The notes below the pieces were generated by a model. The model was not told the DNA's origin. It searched no databases and was given only the letters and a program-made list of their open reading frames with translations. A stretch of 34,089 nt of DNA, taken from assembly GCA_903883965.1 (NCBI GenBank), contig CAISCU010000007.1, positions 1 through 34,089 on the forward strand, in the 5' to 3' direction. Shown in pieces: positions 1 to 8,957 of the stretch (within the stretch, counting starts at the first letter, position 1; each line of letters starts with the position of its first letter). The translations under genes were made by a program, and so were the position numbers. This DNA is from an uncultured Bacteroidota bacterium (GTDB taxonomy: Bacteria > Bacteroidota > Bacteroidia > UKL13-3).

Positions 1-76
1 AATTGCAAAATAATTTTTAAAAAAATTTATTCTGCTCTTCTCTACTCTTGCAAACCCTCTTTCGTTTAAGGGGATG

Positions 77-106
77 CAAATCTACCACTTTTATTTACTA
101 CTACAA
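77..106 (-). promoter_or_regulatory. Leftward promoter, likely for a stable RNA or gene beyond the left edge
   Basis: On the minus strand TTG (106-104), a 19-base spacer and TAGATTTG (84-77) match the Bacteroidota promoter consensus TTG-N19-TAnnTTTG exactly. The bases after the box, ATTTGCATCCCC, are identical to those in front of the tRNA-Arg gene at 21050-21061. This suggests, as inference, that the transcript running off the left edge is a tRNA or rRNA. No coding start is visible in the remaining 76 bases. Confidence 0.6.
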
Positions 107-194
107 CTCTTTTGTTACCTTTATTCGCAAATACCTAGTTATGAATGACTAAAATTTGTTTTTAATTCCCTTTAAACCCTTTTTACAGCATAGG

Positions 195-227
195 TTTGCT
201 ATCTATATGAGATTAGATGTACATTTG
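195..227 (+). promoter_or_regulatory. Promoter of the PaaN-type dehydrogenase gene
   Basis: TTTG at 195-198, a 21-base spacer, and TACATTTG at 220-227 match the Bacteroidota promoter consensus. Transcription would begin near 232-236, giving a leader of about 10-14 A-rich bases before the ATG at 246. It is divergent from the leftward promoter at 77-106. Confidence 0.6.
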
Positions 228-245
228 TTTCAAATAAAATAAAAC

Positions 246-1898
246 ATGCATTTGTCAGAAAAAAATAAAAAAGTGCTTGAACAAGCGCTTGAATCGTTAA
301 AAAACAGAAATTATTTCAGCCCTTTTCCAGAAAATCCTAAAGCTTATGGAGAAGACGCAGATGGTTTGGCAAAGAATTGGATCAGTCAAATTATGAACAA
401 CAATTATGTTGCACTTGACGGAATAACAGCATCGACACCTTATATAGGAGAAGAAGTTTCTCCATTCTTACAAGTAGGCATAGGTGTGAGGTATCCAGTA
501 TTTTCAACAAATGAATTGATTGAAAGGGGAAATGCCGCACAACAAACTTGGTCTAAAGTAGCTATTGAAACCCGCGTAGAGTTATTAATGAATTCCTTAG
601 ACCGCATTTCAAACCGCTTTTTTGACATTGCATATGCCACCATGCATACCACTGGACAATCATATATGATGAGTTTTCAGGCTTCTGGACCGCATGCCAA
701 CGACCGTGCATTAGAAGCCATAGCTATGGGTTACCAAGAATTAACCAGGTACAATACGTCGGTAAACTGGGTAAAACCTATGGGTAAATTCGATTTAACC
801 ATAGAGAAAAATTTCAATGCCATACCATTGGGATTGAGTTTGGTGATTGGCTGTTCTACCTTCCCGGTTTGGAATACTTTACCCGGTTTGTTTGCTAGCT
901 TGGTAACAGGTAATGCTGTTATAGTTAAACCACACGCAAAAGCTGTTTTGCCAATTGCTATCGTAATCAGTGAACTGCAAACCATCTTAAAAGAGAATAA
1001 CTTTGATGCTAACACAGTACAAATGGCCGTTGATTCTATTGCGGTTCTTATTACCAAAGAATTAGCAGAACATACAGCCATCAAACAAATAGATTATACA
1101 GGGAACTCAGCATTTGGCAATTATATAGAATCTTTGAATAAAGTGTGTTTTACAGAAAAGGCCGGTGTGAACTCTATTATATTAGATAGTGTGAAGGATT
1201 TAAAAGCCGTTGCTGGCAATATTGCATTTTCTGCATCCTTATATAGTGGACAAATGTGTACTGCACCTCAAAATATTTTCATACCAGCAACTGGTATAAC
1301 AACACCTGAAGGAACTGTATCATATGAACAAGTTGTTTCAGCAATTAAAGATGCATTTAATGGGTTGGTTCAGCATCCTAAAGCAGGTCCTGGAACCATC
1401 GGTGCTATTCAGGCCGATACTACTTATAAAAGAGTACAAGAATTTGCAGCTCAATTTCCTCAGGCATTGGTAGCTTCACAGCATATTACAAATGAAGAAT
1501 TCAAAGATGCCAGAATTGCCAGCCCGTTGGTGGTTGAATTGACTGCTGATAATTTGGCATTCAATGAAGAATGTTTTGGTCCTATAGTATTTATCATCCA
1601 AACACAAAACACAGCAGCTTCTTTACAATTGGCCTATAATTTAGCAAAAGAAAAAGGTGCTTTGACTTGTGGAGCCTATACAACAGATGCGCAAACCATG
1701 TCGCAAATTACTGAACAAATGAACAGTATTTTTATTCCAGTGAGTTTTAATTTCAATGGTGCTGGGTTTATCAATTCACATGCAGCATTCTCAGATTTTC
1801 ATTTAACTGGAGGAAACAAAGCAGGAAATGCCAGTTTTACCAATGCTGAGTTTGTTAACAAGCGTTATGTATGGGTTGGCAACAGGTATATGAACTAA
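246..1898 (+). CDS. paaN: PaaN-type aldehyde dehydrogenase (phenylacetate degradation family)
   Basis: A 550-residue aldehyde dehydrogenase-superfamily protein. The N-terminus (NRNYFSPFPENPKAYGE) is characteristic of the PaaN subfamily linked to phenylacetyl-CoA catabolism. The catalytic cysteine is Cys338 in SGQMCTAPQN and the general-base-like glutamate is Glu304 in FTEKAGVN. ECFGPIVFII near residue 446 is the usual C-terminal ALDH motif. Length is normal for PaaN and the protein has no signal peptide, so it should be cytosolic and oxidise an aldehyde intermediate with NAD(P)+. No other paa gene lies in the window, so the pathway role rests on family similarity alone. The gene ends tail to tail with the next gene, sharing 4 bases. 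Confidence 0.85.
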   Translation: MHLSEKNKKVLEQALESLKNRNYFSPFPENPKAYGEDADGLAKNWISQIMNNNYVALDGITASTPYIGEEVSPFLQVGIGVRYPVFSTNELIERGNAAQQTWSKVAIETRVELLMNSLDRISNRFFDIAYATMHTTGQSYMMSFQASGPHANDRALEAIAMGYQELTRYNTSVNWVKPMGKFDLTIEKNFNAIPLGLSLVIGCSTFPVWNTLPGLFASLVTGNAVIVKPHAKAVLPIAIVISELQTILKENNFDANTVQMAVDSIAVLITKELAEHTAIKQIDYTGNSAFGNYIESLNKVCFTEKAGVNSIILDSVKDLKAVAGNIAFSASLYSGQMCTAPQNIFIPATGITTPEGTVSYEQVVSAIKDAFNGLVQHPKAGPGTIGAIQADTTYKRVQEFAAQFPQALVASQHITNEEFKDARIASPLVVELTADNLAFNEECFGPIVFIIQTQNTAASLQLAYNLAKEKGALTCGAYTTDAQTMSQITEQMNSIFIPVSFNFNGAGFINSHAAFSDFHLTGGNKAGNASFTNAEFVNKRYVWVGNRYMN

Positions 1899-3667
1899 AT
1901 ACCTGTTGTTGCTTCTTTTTCTTTTGTTCTTGAAAGCATGTCTAAGGCATTTGGGGGAATGTTTTCGGTTTGAACAAACAAGAAGCCATCGAGGCAATTG
2001 TTGAATTGAGGGTCGATATTGAATGAGATGATTTTGGCATTGAGCTTCAAATATTTTTTAAGCAATACCGGCACCTTTAGTTCTCTTTTACTTTCTATGT
2101 CTCCAATAAAATGATCGAGCATCTTGAGGTCTTTTCTGTGTTCCTTGAGTAACAAATTTTTACCCTCAGCTTTGGATTTATAGCTGAACTTTTTACGAGG
2201 TGTAATGAGCTTACTCAAAGGTTTATCCCAATGATTGTGTCTGATATAAGCCACCAACAAGTCTTTGCTTAATTTTGAAAAATGATTGCTGATACTTACA
2301 GGGCCTATGAGGTATTTAAACCGCGATTGATTTTTTTGTAGTACCATGTGAATGCCCTTCCAAAGCAATAACAATGGCAATGGCTTTTTCTGATAATTTG
2401 CTGCAATAAAAGACCTACCCAATTCAAGCGATTGGTATAAAAAAGGATAAAAATTACGGTCCATTTTAAACAACTGGTTCAAATAGAAACCTTTGACACC
2501 AAATTTTCTGAACAACTGATCACCCTCTCCCAATCGGTAGGCACCAACTATTTGCTTATTTTCTCGATCCCATATAAATAAATGCTTGTAATGCACATCG
2601 AATTCATCGAGGTCTATTGATTGATTGGTACCTTCACCAACAGCCCTAAATGTAATTTCACGGAGTCGTCCAATTTCTAATAAAATAGATGGAATTGCTG
2701 CTGCATCTGCTAAGAAAACCTGAAATTGTTCTTGCTCAAACAACAAATGCTCTTTTGAGAGAAATTGAATTTCTTGTTTGATTGTAGCCAATGAAATAGG
2801 CGCTTCCAAAACTGGCTTTTGCTTCCAATTGATTTTTTTAGGTAATTTAATTTCTTTTTTGAACTGACCTCCTAATGCGTAGGTTTTAGCTCTGATATAA
2901 TTTAAAGATTCTTGTTCAGATTGACTTTTGAGTTCATCTGGAGAAATAGGTTTGCCAATTTTAATTTGAATTTTACTTTTTTTGTTAAACAATTCTGAAG
3001 GCAATTGGATGGTTCTCAAACGAGGATGCAGCAAGCCAATGAGGTTAAACGCTAAGCTGTTATGACCAGAAAAATAAACAGGAACTACTTTCACTTTTGA
3101 TTTAGCAATGAGTTTACCAACAATGGGGTTCCATTCTTTGTCTGCAATTTTTAACCTATTGAGTTTAATAGAGCTCACCTCTCCGGCAGGAAAAATACCC
3201 AGTGGACTTTCTTTCAAATGCGAAAGCATTTTCTTCACTCCTGATATATTCTGTCCTTTACCTTCATTCCCTTCAAAAGGATTGACAGGAATTAGCTGCT
3301 CTTTTAATGGTTCTATTTGGTTCAATAAATAATTGGCTACCATTTTAAAATCGGGCCTTATTTTTTGAAGAATGGCCAATAAGATAATGCCATCTATGCC
3401 ACCGTAGGGGTGATTGGCAACCATTACAAAGGGCTCTTTACTTGGAATATGCTTTAAATCATTTGGGTCTAATTCATATTCTATTCCTAAAGAGGCTAAG
3501 ATAGCATCGGCAAATTGATCGCCTTTTTTCTCAATACTTTCTTGATAAACTTGGTTGATTTTGTTGAGCTTTAATACTCTCATTAAAACCGGAGAAAGTA
3601 CCTTTAGCTTGAGTTTTTCGAGCTTTAACGCTTTAGAAAAATCATCTTTTTTGATGAGTGGTTCCAT
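1895..3667 (-). CDS. olsF: Bifunctional OlsF-like acyltransferase (ornithine lipid synthesis)
   Basis: A 590-residue fusion. Residues about 60-270 are a PlsC/OlsA-like acyltransferase: NHPYGGID at 85-92 carries the active-site His86 and Asp92, and FPAGE at 159-163 is the phosphate/acceptor motif. Residues about 300-500 resemble the GNAT-type OlsB/hemolysin acyltransferase fold (LREITFRAVGEG, then DEFDVHYKHLFIWD). This order matches OlsF, which in Bacteroidota and some Proteobacteria makes ornithine lipids: the OlsB-like half N-acylates ornithine from 3-hydroxyacyl-ACP and the OlsA-like half O-acylates the product. It is membrane-associated but lacks clear membrane spans. It lies 63 bases after the NUDIX gene in the same direction and may be read from that operon. 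The alternative is an acyltransferase fusion acting on another amino acid such as glycine or lysine. Confidence 0.75.
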   Translation of the reverse strand: MEPLIKKDDFSKALKLEKLKLKVLSPVLMRVLKLNKINQVYQESIEKKGDQFADAILASLGIEYELDPNDLKHIPSKEPFVMVANHPYGGIDGIILLAILQKIRPDFKMVANYLLNQIEPLKEQLIPVNPFEGNEGKGQNISGVKKMLSHLKESPLGIFPAGEVSSIKLNRLKIADKEWNPIVGKLIAKSKVKVVPVYFSGHNSLAFNLIGLLHPRLRTIQLPSELFNKKSKIQIKIGKPISPDELKSQSEQESLNYIRAKTYALGGQFKKEIKLPKKINWKQKPVLEAPISLATIKQEIQFLSKEHLLFEQEQFQVFLADAAAIPSILLEIGRLREITFRAVGEGTNQSIDLDEFDVHYKHLFIWDRENKQIVGAYRLGEGDQLFRKFGVKGFYLNQLFKMDRNFYPFLYQSLELGRSFIAANYQKKPLPLLLLWKGIHMVLQKNQSRFKYLIGPVSISNHFSKLSKDLLVAYIRHNHWDKPLSKLITPRKKFSYKSKAEGKNLLLKEHRKDLKMLDHFIGDIESKRELKVPVLLKKYLKLNAKIISFNIDPQFNNCLDGFLFVQTENIPPNALDMLSRTKEKEATTGI

Positions 3668-3730
3668 ACGGCAATTAATACCCGTATTGTGACCTAATGG
3701 TTAACAAAAGGTAAAATTGGCATGAAGCAC

Positions 3731-4186
3731 CTACAGGTCAGTCAAGTAATTGTTAACTACATGTTTGTCTATAGGAAAAGTAAGCAACTCAGTTGTTAAA
3801 TGAGCTATTGGAACCCAAAGGAATTCTAAATGTTCGGCTCTTGATCCATCAATATGAATTTTTCTTTCGTTTGGAATTTCATGGTAAAATGGGCATGTTA
3901 CCTGATAATACATTGAAATTAACTGATCTGTTTCTCTGAAAGCACTTTGAACAAAAAAATCAGTGGTATAAATGTGTTTGTGAATTGAAATGTCTTGACC
4001 AGTTTCTTCTTTGAACTCTCTGATCAAACAATCCAAAATACCTTCACCAAAGTTCAAACCACCACCGGGGAATTTTACAAATTCAAAGTCTCCAATCTGC
4101 TCTTTAACCAATAAAACATGACGTTCAGGATTGATTAAAATGCCGTAAACTCTTAAATTAAATTTTGAAATGGCTGGTGTACTCAT
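3731..4186 (-). CDS. NUDIX hydrolase
   Basis: A 151-residue protein with a complete Nudix box at residues 42-64: Gly42, Glu48 and REFKEETG at 56-63, fitting G-x5-E-x7-REUxEExGU. The family hydrolyses nucleoside diphosphates linked to another group, using Mg2+ bound by the box glutamates. The substrate cannot be read from the sequence. There is no signal peptide. The ATG overlaps the stop of the upstream beta-barrel gene by 4 bases, so the two are probably translationally coupled. Confidence 0.88.
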   Translation of the reverse strand: MSTPAISKFNLRVYGILINPERHVLLVKEQIGDFEFVKFPGGGLNFGEGILDCLIREFKEETGQDISIHKHIYTTDFFVQSAFRETDQLISMYYQVTCPFYHEIPNERKIHIDGSRAEHLEFLWVPIAHLTTELLTFPIDKHVVNNYLTDL

Positions 4187-4974
4187 TTTCTTTCAAAAGG
4201 CAGCATCAATCCAACATTTACTTGCAACAAAATTGGATTTACAGAGGTAGATGAACTCGTTATTGAAAAAGGGAAATAACCAATAAGTGGCTGTACAAAC
4301 AAGCTTTTATTTTTATCTAATTTATAGACCCCTTTTAAACCCACTTGAAATGCTAAATTGATTCGATTTGGATTGCATCCTGTAGAATCAAGTTGAAATT
4401 TTGACTGTCCATCTATTAAATATCCTTGAGCGGTTTCGGCCTCTAATGAATGTGTCAAAAGGGTATTTAGAACAGCTCCTGCAGATGCATAAAATTTAAT
4501 GCGAAAATCTTTGCTATGCCCAACCAAAGTGTTACAAATAATTGGTATCTGTAAATTTCTGAAATGATACGTATATGTGATATTTTTCTCCATACTTGAA
4601 ATATCAGGAATGACCCCTGTACCAATACCCGGATAGGTTGCATCTAAAAACTTCAAGCTTTTTTGAATGCGTTCAAAACCCAAATCGGCATAGCCCAAGC
4701 CTATTTGAATATCGCTGTTTTTACCAATGCTTTTTTTGATCCATGCATGGGCTTGTAAACCCATATGATTGGATACTGACGATTTAGAACTGTTTATATA
4801 CGATTCCCATTCCGTTCCTTTTACCTGACAAAAATTGACAGCAGGTGCTACACTCAAACCCAGTTCAAAATCTTGTTTGCTTTGCCCATTGACTTTTAAA
4901 ACAACTAGAAAAAATGCAAAACTGATTGATAAGCATTTATTCTTGTTCAAATTCCAATTCATCTTGTTTGTCAT
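4183..4974 (-). CDS. Outer-membrane beta-barrel protein (PorT-like/porin-family)
   Basis: About 263 residues from the ATG at 4974, or 259 from the ATG at 4962. Either gives an N-terminal basic patch followed by a hydrophobic signal segment (LSISFAFFLVVL) ending near VNGQ. The rest alternates polar and hydrophobic residues with Gly-rich strands (GLSVAPAVNF, QIGLGYADLGF, NLAFQVGLKGVYKL) and ends in LQVNVGLMLPFERK, typical of Bacteroidota outer-membrane beta-barrels. An upstream in-frame ATG at 5019 would bury the signal segment, so I reject it. The start lies inside the end of the AsmA-like gene, indicating coupling. Cargo and function are unknown. Confidence 0.7.
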   Translation of the reverse strand: MTNKMNWNLNKNKCLSISFAFFLVVLKVNGQSKQDFELGLSVAPAVNFCQVKGTEWESYINSSKSSVSNHMGLQAHAWIKKSIGKNSDIQIGLGYADLGFERIQKSLKFLDATYPGIGTGVIPDISSMEKNITYTYHFRNLQIPIICNTLVGHSKDFRIKFYASAGAVLNTLLTHSLEAETAQGYLIDGQSKFQLDSTGCNPNRINLAFQVGLKGVYKLDKNKSLFVQPLIGYFPFSITSSSTSVNPILLQVNVGLMLPFERK

Positions 4975-7417
4975 TGCTTTTTTTGTGTTCCTTGATGCTT
5001 GAATCTTTTTTGAATCCAAACTCTTTTTTCAAAATTTCTTTTAAATCGGCTCCTTCTTTTTGGAGCTCCTGGCTAATTTTTGCTTTAACTGCTTTGTGAT
5101 CGTAAGTGAATTTCAAGTGGTCTGCAGGGCCCTTGATTCTTAAAAACAAATTGATTTGTCCGGGCTTTTCAGCTTCTTCACCAAATTCATTGGTTTGTAC
5201 CTTGCGCTTTTTATTGAGCAAATCGGAAAGTGTAATTTTTAAGCGGTAATCCAATACATTGTCGAAGGTGTGCGTTCCAGACAATAGTAAATTCATGGCA
5301 TTGGTTTGAATATACATTTCTGGAATAGTTAGTTGTTGTTGCTTAATTTCTAGTGTATTTTCTAATTCTTTAAACTTGAGGTTTTTGAGTGACTCTATAT
5401 CTACAAATTTTGACAAGGCATACAAGGGTTCATATTGGTTGAGCTGTCCGTCTTTGAATTTGAGTTTGGCAATTGCTTTAAAAGCATGTTTGTTAAAATT
5501 AAAGTCTGGATCCCATTTCATTTCTAAATCAGATTCAAGGCCTATACTGCCGTTTATTTGTGAAGACTGAATGGCTGTTTGATTAAAATTGTTGAATGCT
5601 TCTAAGAATTGTTTGATTTGAACCCTTTTCAAAGACAACAAGCCATTGAACTGGAAACCTTTATTTGAAAAAGCGAACAAACCTTTGGTTTTAAGTTCTC
5701 CATCCCAGCATTGCATTTGCAAAGATTGAATATCCAATTTACCTGGTTCAATCTTGAGCGTAGTTAAACAATTGGTAGACTGAAGTTGTCTAAATACAAA
5801 TGCATCGGCCTGACAAGTCAATAACACATCAAATTTTCTATTGCCTGATGAAGTATCAGATTTGTCGCTCGTAAAAACCATTAAATCTTCTGCATTTAAG
5901 TTTCCAGAACTAGTCACCAAACTTATTTGCAAGTCTTTTTCTGGCTGGAAAACATTTGCAAGTGTACCTCTCCCGCTGATATCTGATTCTCCAATTAAAA
6001 ATTTTACATTTTCGAGTACTAACAACGATTGATTAGCCTTTAACTTGAGTTGTATTTGTTTAAAAGGCTTACTAAGATTGCTCAGTTGCAATAATGGCGC
6101 ATCTAATTTTAATTCAATTTGATTATTAGGATGTGTCCAAACATATTGGTTGTTTGATTTGAATAATTGCAAATGGGTATTGAATTCGAGCATTCCGGAC
6201 ACCTGCTTGATGTTCTGAATTTGTGCCCATTTCTGAAAATCGGTTAAGTTGATTCGACCCCTTAAATTACTGATGATGGTAGGGTTTTCTGACAAATTAA
6301 ATTCAAAATCACCCGCTACAGGTTCGTTGTTAAGAGCCGCCTTAAATTCAGATATCTGAAGCAGTTGACTGTTGCGTTGTTTGGTTTTACTTTGATATTG
6401 TCCTTTAAAATGTATTTGATTGAGTGCTACACCATTTTGCTTGTTCAATAAACTTCCGTTTTCAACACCAAAATTCAATTGCAAAAGCGGGTGCTCATCC
6501 TTACTCCAAACACCCGAATAATGACCAGAAAAATAAACCTTCCCTTTGCTGTCTAAAGATTTCACTGAATTGGGTAATTGAACCGGGAGCAAGCTCAACA
6601 AGGCTTGAATGCTGGTTTGTTGGGACTTAAATTCACATTCAATTTTAGGTGTGGTTTGATAGTCTTGTAATTGTCCTTTTAAGTCTAGGTTTAAGTCGCT
6701 GAGTTTGATTTGAGCCGATTTTAAAGAGATCAATTCCATTTTAGTATCAACTAGTAAATCGAGATTGCTTTGAATGGCTTTCTCATGGATGATTTCAAAA
6801 CCAGCTACTGAAATTGTTTTTACTTGTCCCAATAACTCTTGATGTAAGCTAAAGGTTTGCGCATTGAAATTTCCATTGAGAGCAGCCTTTTCAATAAAAA
6901 CTTGGTACTGTTGTTGATCTATTAAACTGAGGTAATTGACTTGAACCTTGTTCAATTGTACATCTTTTAAATTCAGTTGTAAACTTTCATTGCTAGGTTC
7001 TTGGCTGTTGTTTTCTTTTACGATTAAATAATTGACTTGGCCGGTTGAATCTTTTAGGAGGTTGATGGTACCTTCATCTAAAACAATGTCTTCAATATTG
7101 TACTTTTGGGCAACAATATCAAAAAAATCAAAACCTATTCGCAAGCTTTTTGATTGAAGCAAGGGTTCATTAAAATGAATCGTGTCTTTAACAGTTACAT
7201 CAACCAAGCCAATGCTAACCAAAGGAAACTGGTCTATTAAATTGAGTTCAATTTGACTGCAATTGACTTCTGCCAGCAATTCTTTATTCAATGCCGACAA
7301 CAACTGTGTTTTGAATTGGTTGAGGTTCAAGTACGCATATACCAATCCGGCTGACACCAATGCAATAACCAAGAAAACCGTAACCAAGAAAATTTTGAAG
7401 AAGAGTTTCAATCGCAT
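4937..7417 (-). CDS. AsmA-like envelope protein
   Basis: An 826-residue protein with one N-terminal membrane anchor (about residues 7-29), then a long periplasmic beta-rich region. The start (LLSALNKELLAEVNCSQIEL, then FPLVSIGLVDVTVKD) is the AsmA family pattern, and the later repeats (GTINLLKDSTG, DYRLKITLSDLL) match AsmA C-terminal regions. AsmA-family proteins are thought to be bridge-like lipid carriers between the inner and outer membrane. The C-terminus is highly charged (KKDSSIKEHKKSNDKQDELEFEQE), a cytosol-like tail that is somewhat unusual. It is the first gene of an overlapping block with the beta-barrel and NUDIX genes, so a shared envelope role is possible. Confidence 0.75.
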   Translation of the reverse strand: MRLKLFFKIFLVTVFLVIALVSAGLVYAYLNLNQFKTQLLSALNKELLAEVNCSQIELNLIDQFPLVSIGLVDVTVKDTIHFNEPLLQSKSLRIGFDFFDIVAQKYNIEDIVLDEGTINLLKDSTGQVNYLIVKENNSQEPSNESLQLNLKDVQLNKVQVNYLSLIDQQQYQVFIEKAALNGNFNAQTFSLHQELLGQVKTISVAGFEIIHEKAIQSNLDLLVDTKMELISLKSAQIKLSDLNLDLKGQLQDYQTTPKIECEFKSQQTSIQALLSLLPVQLPNSVKSLDSKGKVYFSGHYSGVWSKDEHPLLQLNFGVENGSLLNKQNGVALNQIHFKGQYQSKTKQRNSQLLQISEFKAALNNEPVAGDFEFNLSENPTIISNLRGRINLTDFQKWAQIQNIKQVSGMLEFNTHLQLFKSNNQYVWTHPNNQIELKLDAPLLQLSNLSKPFKQIQLKLKANQSLLVLENVKFLIGESDISGRGTLANVFQPEKDLQISLVTSSGNLNAEDLMVFTSDKSDTSSGNRKFDVLLTCQADAFVFRQLQSTNCLTTLKIEPGKLDIQSLQMQCWDGELKTKGLFAFSNKGFQFNGLLSLKRVQIKQFLEAFNNFNQTAIQSSQINGSIGLESDLEMKWDPDFNFNKHAFKAIAKLKFKDGQLNQYEPLYALSKFVDIESLKNLKFKELENTLEIKQQQLTIPEMYIQTNAMNLLLSGTHTFDNVLDYRLKITLSDLLNKKRKVQTNEFGEEAEKPGQINLFLRIKGPADHLKFTYDHKAVKAKISQELQKEGADLKEILKKEFGFKKDSSIKEHKKSNDKQDELEFEQE

Positions 7418-7449
7418 GTTTCAAATTTCATTGAAACCAATAAAATTAA

Positions 7450-7470
7450 AAATGTGTCAAATGCACATTT
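7450..7470 (-). terminator. Likely terminator of the adhesin-like operon
   Basis: AAATGTG (7450-7456) and CACATTT (7464-7470) form a perfect 7-base stem with a 7-base loop. Read on the minus strand it is followed by TTAATTTTAT, which fits a weak rho-independent terminator 44 bases after the stop of the LamG gene. It also sits just upstream of the AsmA-like gene, separating the two units. Confidence 0.55.
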
Positions 7471-7513
7471 AAAAGCCTAAAAGCGTGTGCTGTATATATT
7501 TTTGTTCAACCAA

Positions 7514-8953
7514 TTAAAGACCGTATCTCGACTTTGAGTCTGTAAATCTTTGCAAGATGGTACTGCTCGACAATTCGTTGGCATAAATTGAGAAGGTACT
7601 TAAATTCATTTTTATAATGAAATTGACACTTCCTCTCCAGCAGGCTATTCTGCCCAAGCCGCCATTGAAATTAGTTTGTAAGGCAGCTTGTGTGGCAGCT
7701 TGCTGAGCAAGTGTTTGCTGAACCCCATTAACATATATTTTATTGAGCGTATAATCCGATTTATTCATTACAAATACCAGGTGTTTCCAATTGTTCAAAA
7801 CACCTAAATTAGAAACTTGTGTAGAACCAATTCCATATAAATCAGAGTTACCTGTATTATAGCCAATGCCATTGTTATAGGTCCAAACATCATACAAATT
7901 CCATCCAAAATACATTCCATTTTGAAAGCTGAGTGTGTTTACCCACAATTCAATTGTTAACGTATTTAGATTGCCTACTCCACATTCAAAATCAACATAA
8001 TCGGTTCCATCAAAATACATGGCACCACCAGCTGAAGTACTAGTATATGTTGCATTGCCTATACTGGTATGATTGGCATTGCCTGAAATGTCTTTCCAGC
8101 TTGTACCCGAACCAGGATAACTGTTTGCATTGTTGGCATCAAATGTTATCAATGCCAAATTATCAAATTTTGATCTTTGTTTGTTATACAATGCTGCAAT
8201 ATCAGTTGCCGTCATCGATACATTGTAAACAGAAAATTTTGATAATAAAAACTTCCCAAAGCTACCAGACCCCATATTTGTAGCATCTGCTGCACCTAGT
8301 GCATAATACAAACTTCCTGTAGCATTGAGTGATGAAACTCTGGTAACAGCGGCTGTTCCAATTAAACTTCCATTTAAATAGGCTTTGAGGTTAGTTCCAT
8401 CGTAGGTCATGGCTACATGATACCAATTGTGTAAAGTGAGAGTTGTAGAACTGAGTAAAACTGAGTAAGTTGTTGAAGGCCAAATTGTGAATTTTAATGC
8501 TCCATTCACCATTTCAATATTAGATGCATGAAATCCGGTATTGGGTGTTGTTTGACCTATTTCCTGAACAATGACACCATTTAAAGCTTTGGGGTTGAAC
8601 CACAAGTTAATAGTAAAAGAGGTAGCTTTAGTTCCTGAAGCTACTGCACCAAAATACGGACTTAAATTTTCGGTAAGTATGTAATCGTTGACTCCATCCA
8701 TGTAGGCATAACCAGGTGTTGCAAAATAGGTGGGACCATTTACCAAAGTAGCACTGTTGGCGGCATTGGAAAGATTGGTCACATTGTTACCAGAACCATT
8801 GTAAGAATTGGTATTGGAAAAGTCGTAGTCTACAACCAACGAACTGTTACTGGCAGGAATTTTCATGCCTGGTAAAAAACCTTGAGCGTTTAAATTCAAT
8901 TGAATGAATTCAAACAAACAGAGGAAGCATATTTTAAAAATGAGCTTTGTCAA
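7514..8953 (-). CDS. Secreted protein with two LamG/concanavalin A-like domains
   Basis: A 479-residue protein with a signal peptide (FKICFLCLFEFIQLNLNAQG) and two LamG-like jelly-roll domains: about residues 40-255 (DYDFSNTNSYNGSGNNV, then INLWFNPKAL, WYHVAMTYDGTNLKAYLNG) and about 265-479 (ITFDANNANSYPGSGTSW, then IELWVNTLSF, WKHLVFVMNKSD). The family binds sugars or proteins on the cell surface. The start is TTG at 8953; no ATG lies before the mature region and the preceding gene's stop is 4 bases upstream, so the TTG is the best choice. No type IX sorting domain is visible at the C-terminus (KSRYGL). It is the third gene of a tight operon. Confidence 0.78.
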   Translation of the reverse strand: MTKLIFKICFLCLFEFIQLNLNAQGFLPGMKIPASNSSLVVDYDFSNTNSYNGSGNNVTNLSNAANSATLVNGPTYFATPGYAYMDGVNDYILTENLSPYFGAVASGTKATSFTINLWFNPKALNGVIVQEIGQTTPNTGFHASNIEMVNGALKFTIWPSTTYSVLLSSTTLTLHNWYHVAMTYDGTNLKAYLNGSLIGTAAVTRVSSLNATGSLYYALGAADATNMGSGSFGKFLLSKFSVYNVSMTATDIAALYNKQRSKFDNLALITFDANNANSYPGSGTSWKDISGNANHTSIGNATYTSTSAGGAMYFDGTDYVDFECGVGNLNTLTIELWVNTLSFQNGMYFGWNLYDVWTYNNGIGYNTGNSDLYGIGSTQVSNLGVLNNWKHLVFVMNKSDYTLNKIYVNGVQQTLAQQAATQAALQTNFNGGLGRIACWRGSVNFIIKMNLSTFSIYANELSSSTILQRFTDSKSRYGL

Positions 8954-8957
8954 TGAT

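Noticed and set aside
7263-7472. Small plus-strand ORFs inside the AsmA-like, adhesin, pyrophosphatase and T9SS genes
   Set aside because: They are shadows of long, well-supported genes on the other strand, without family resemblance or promoter.
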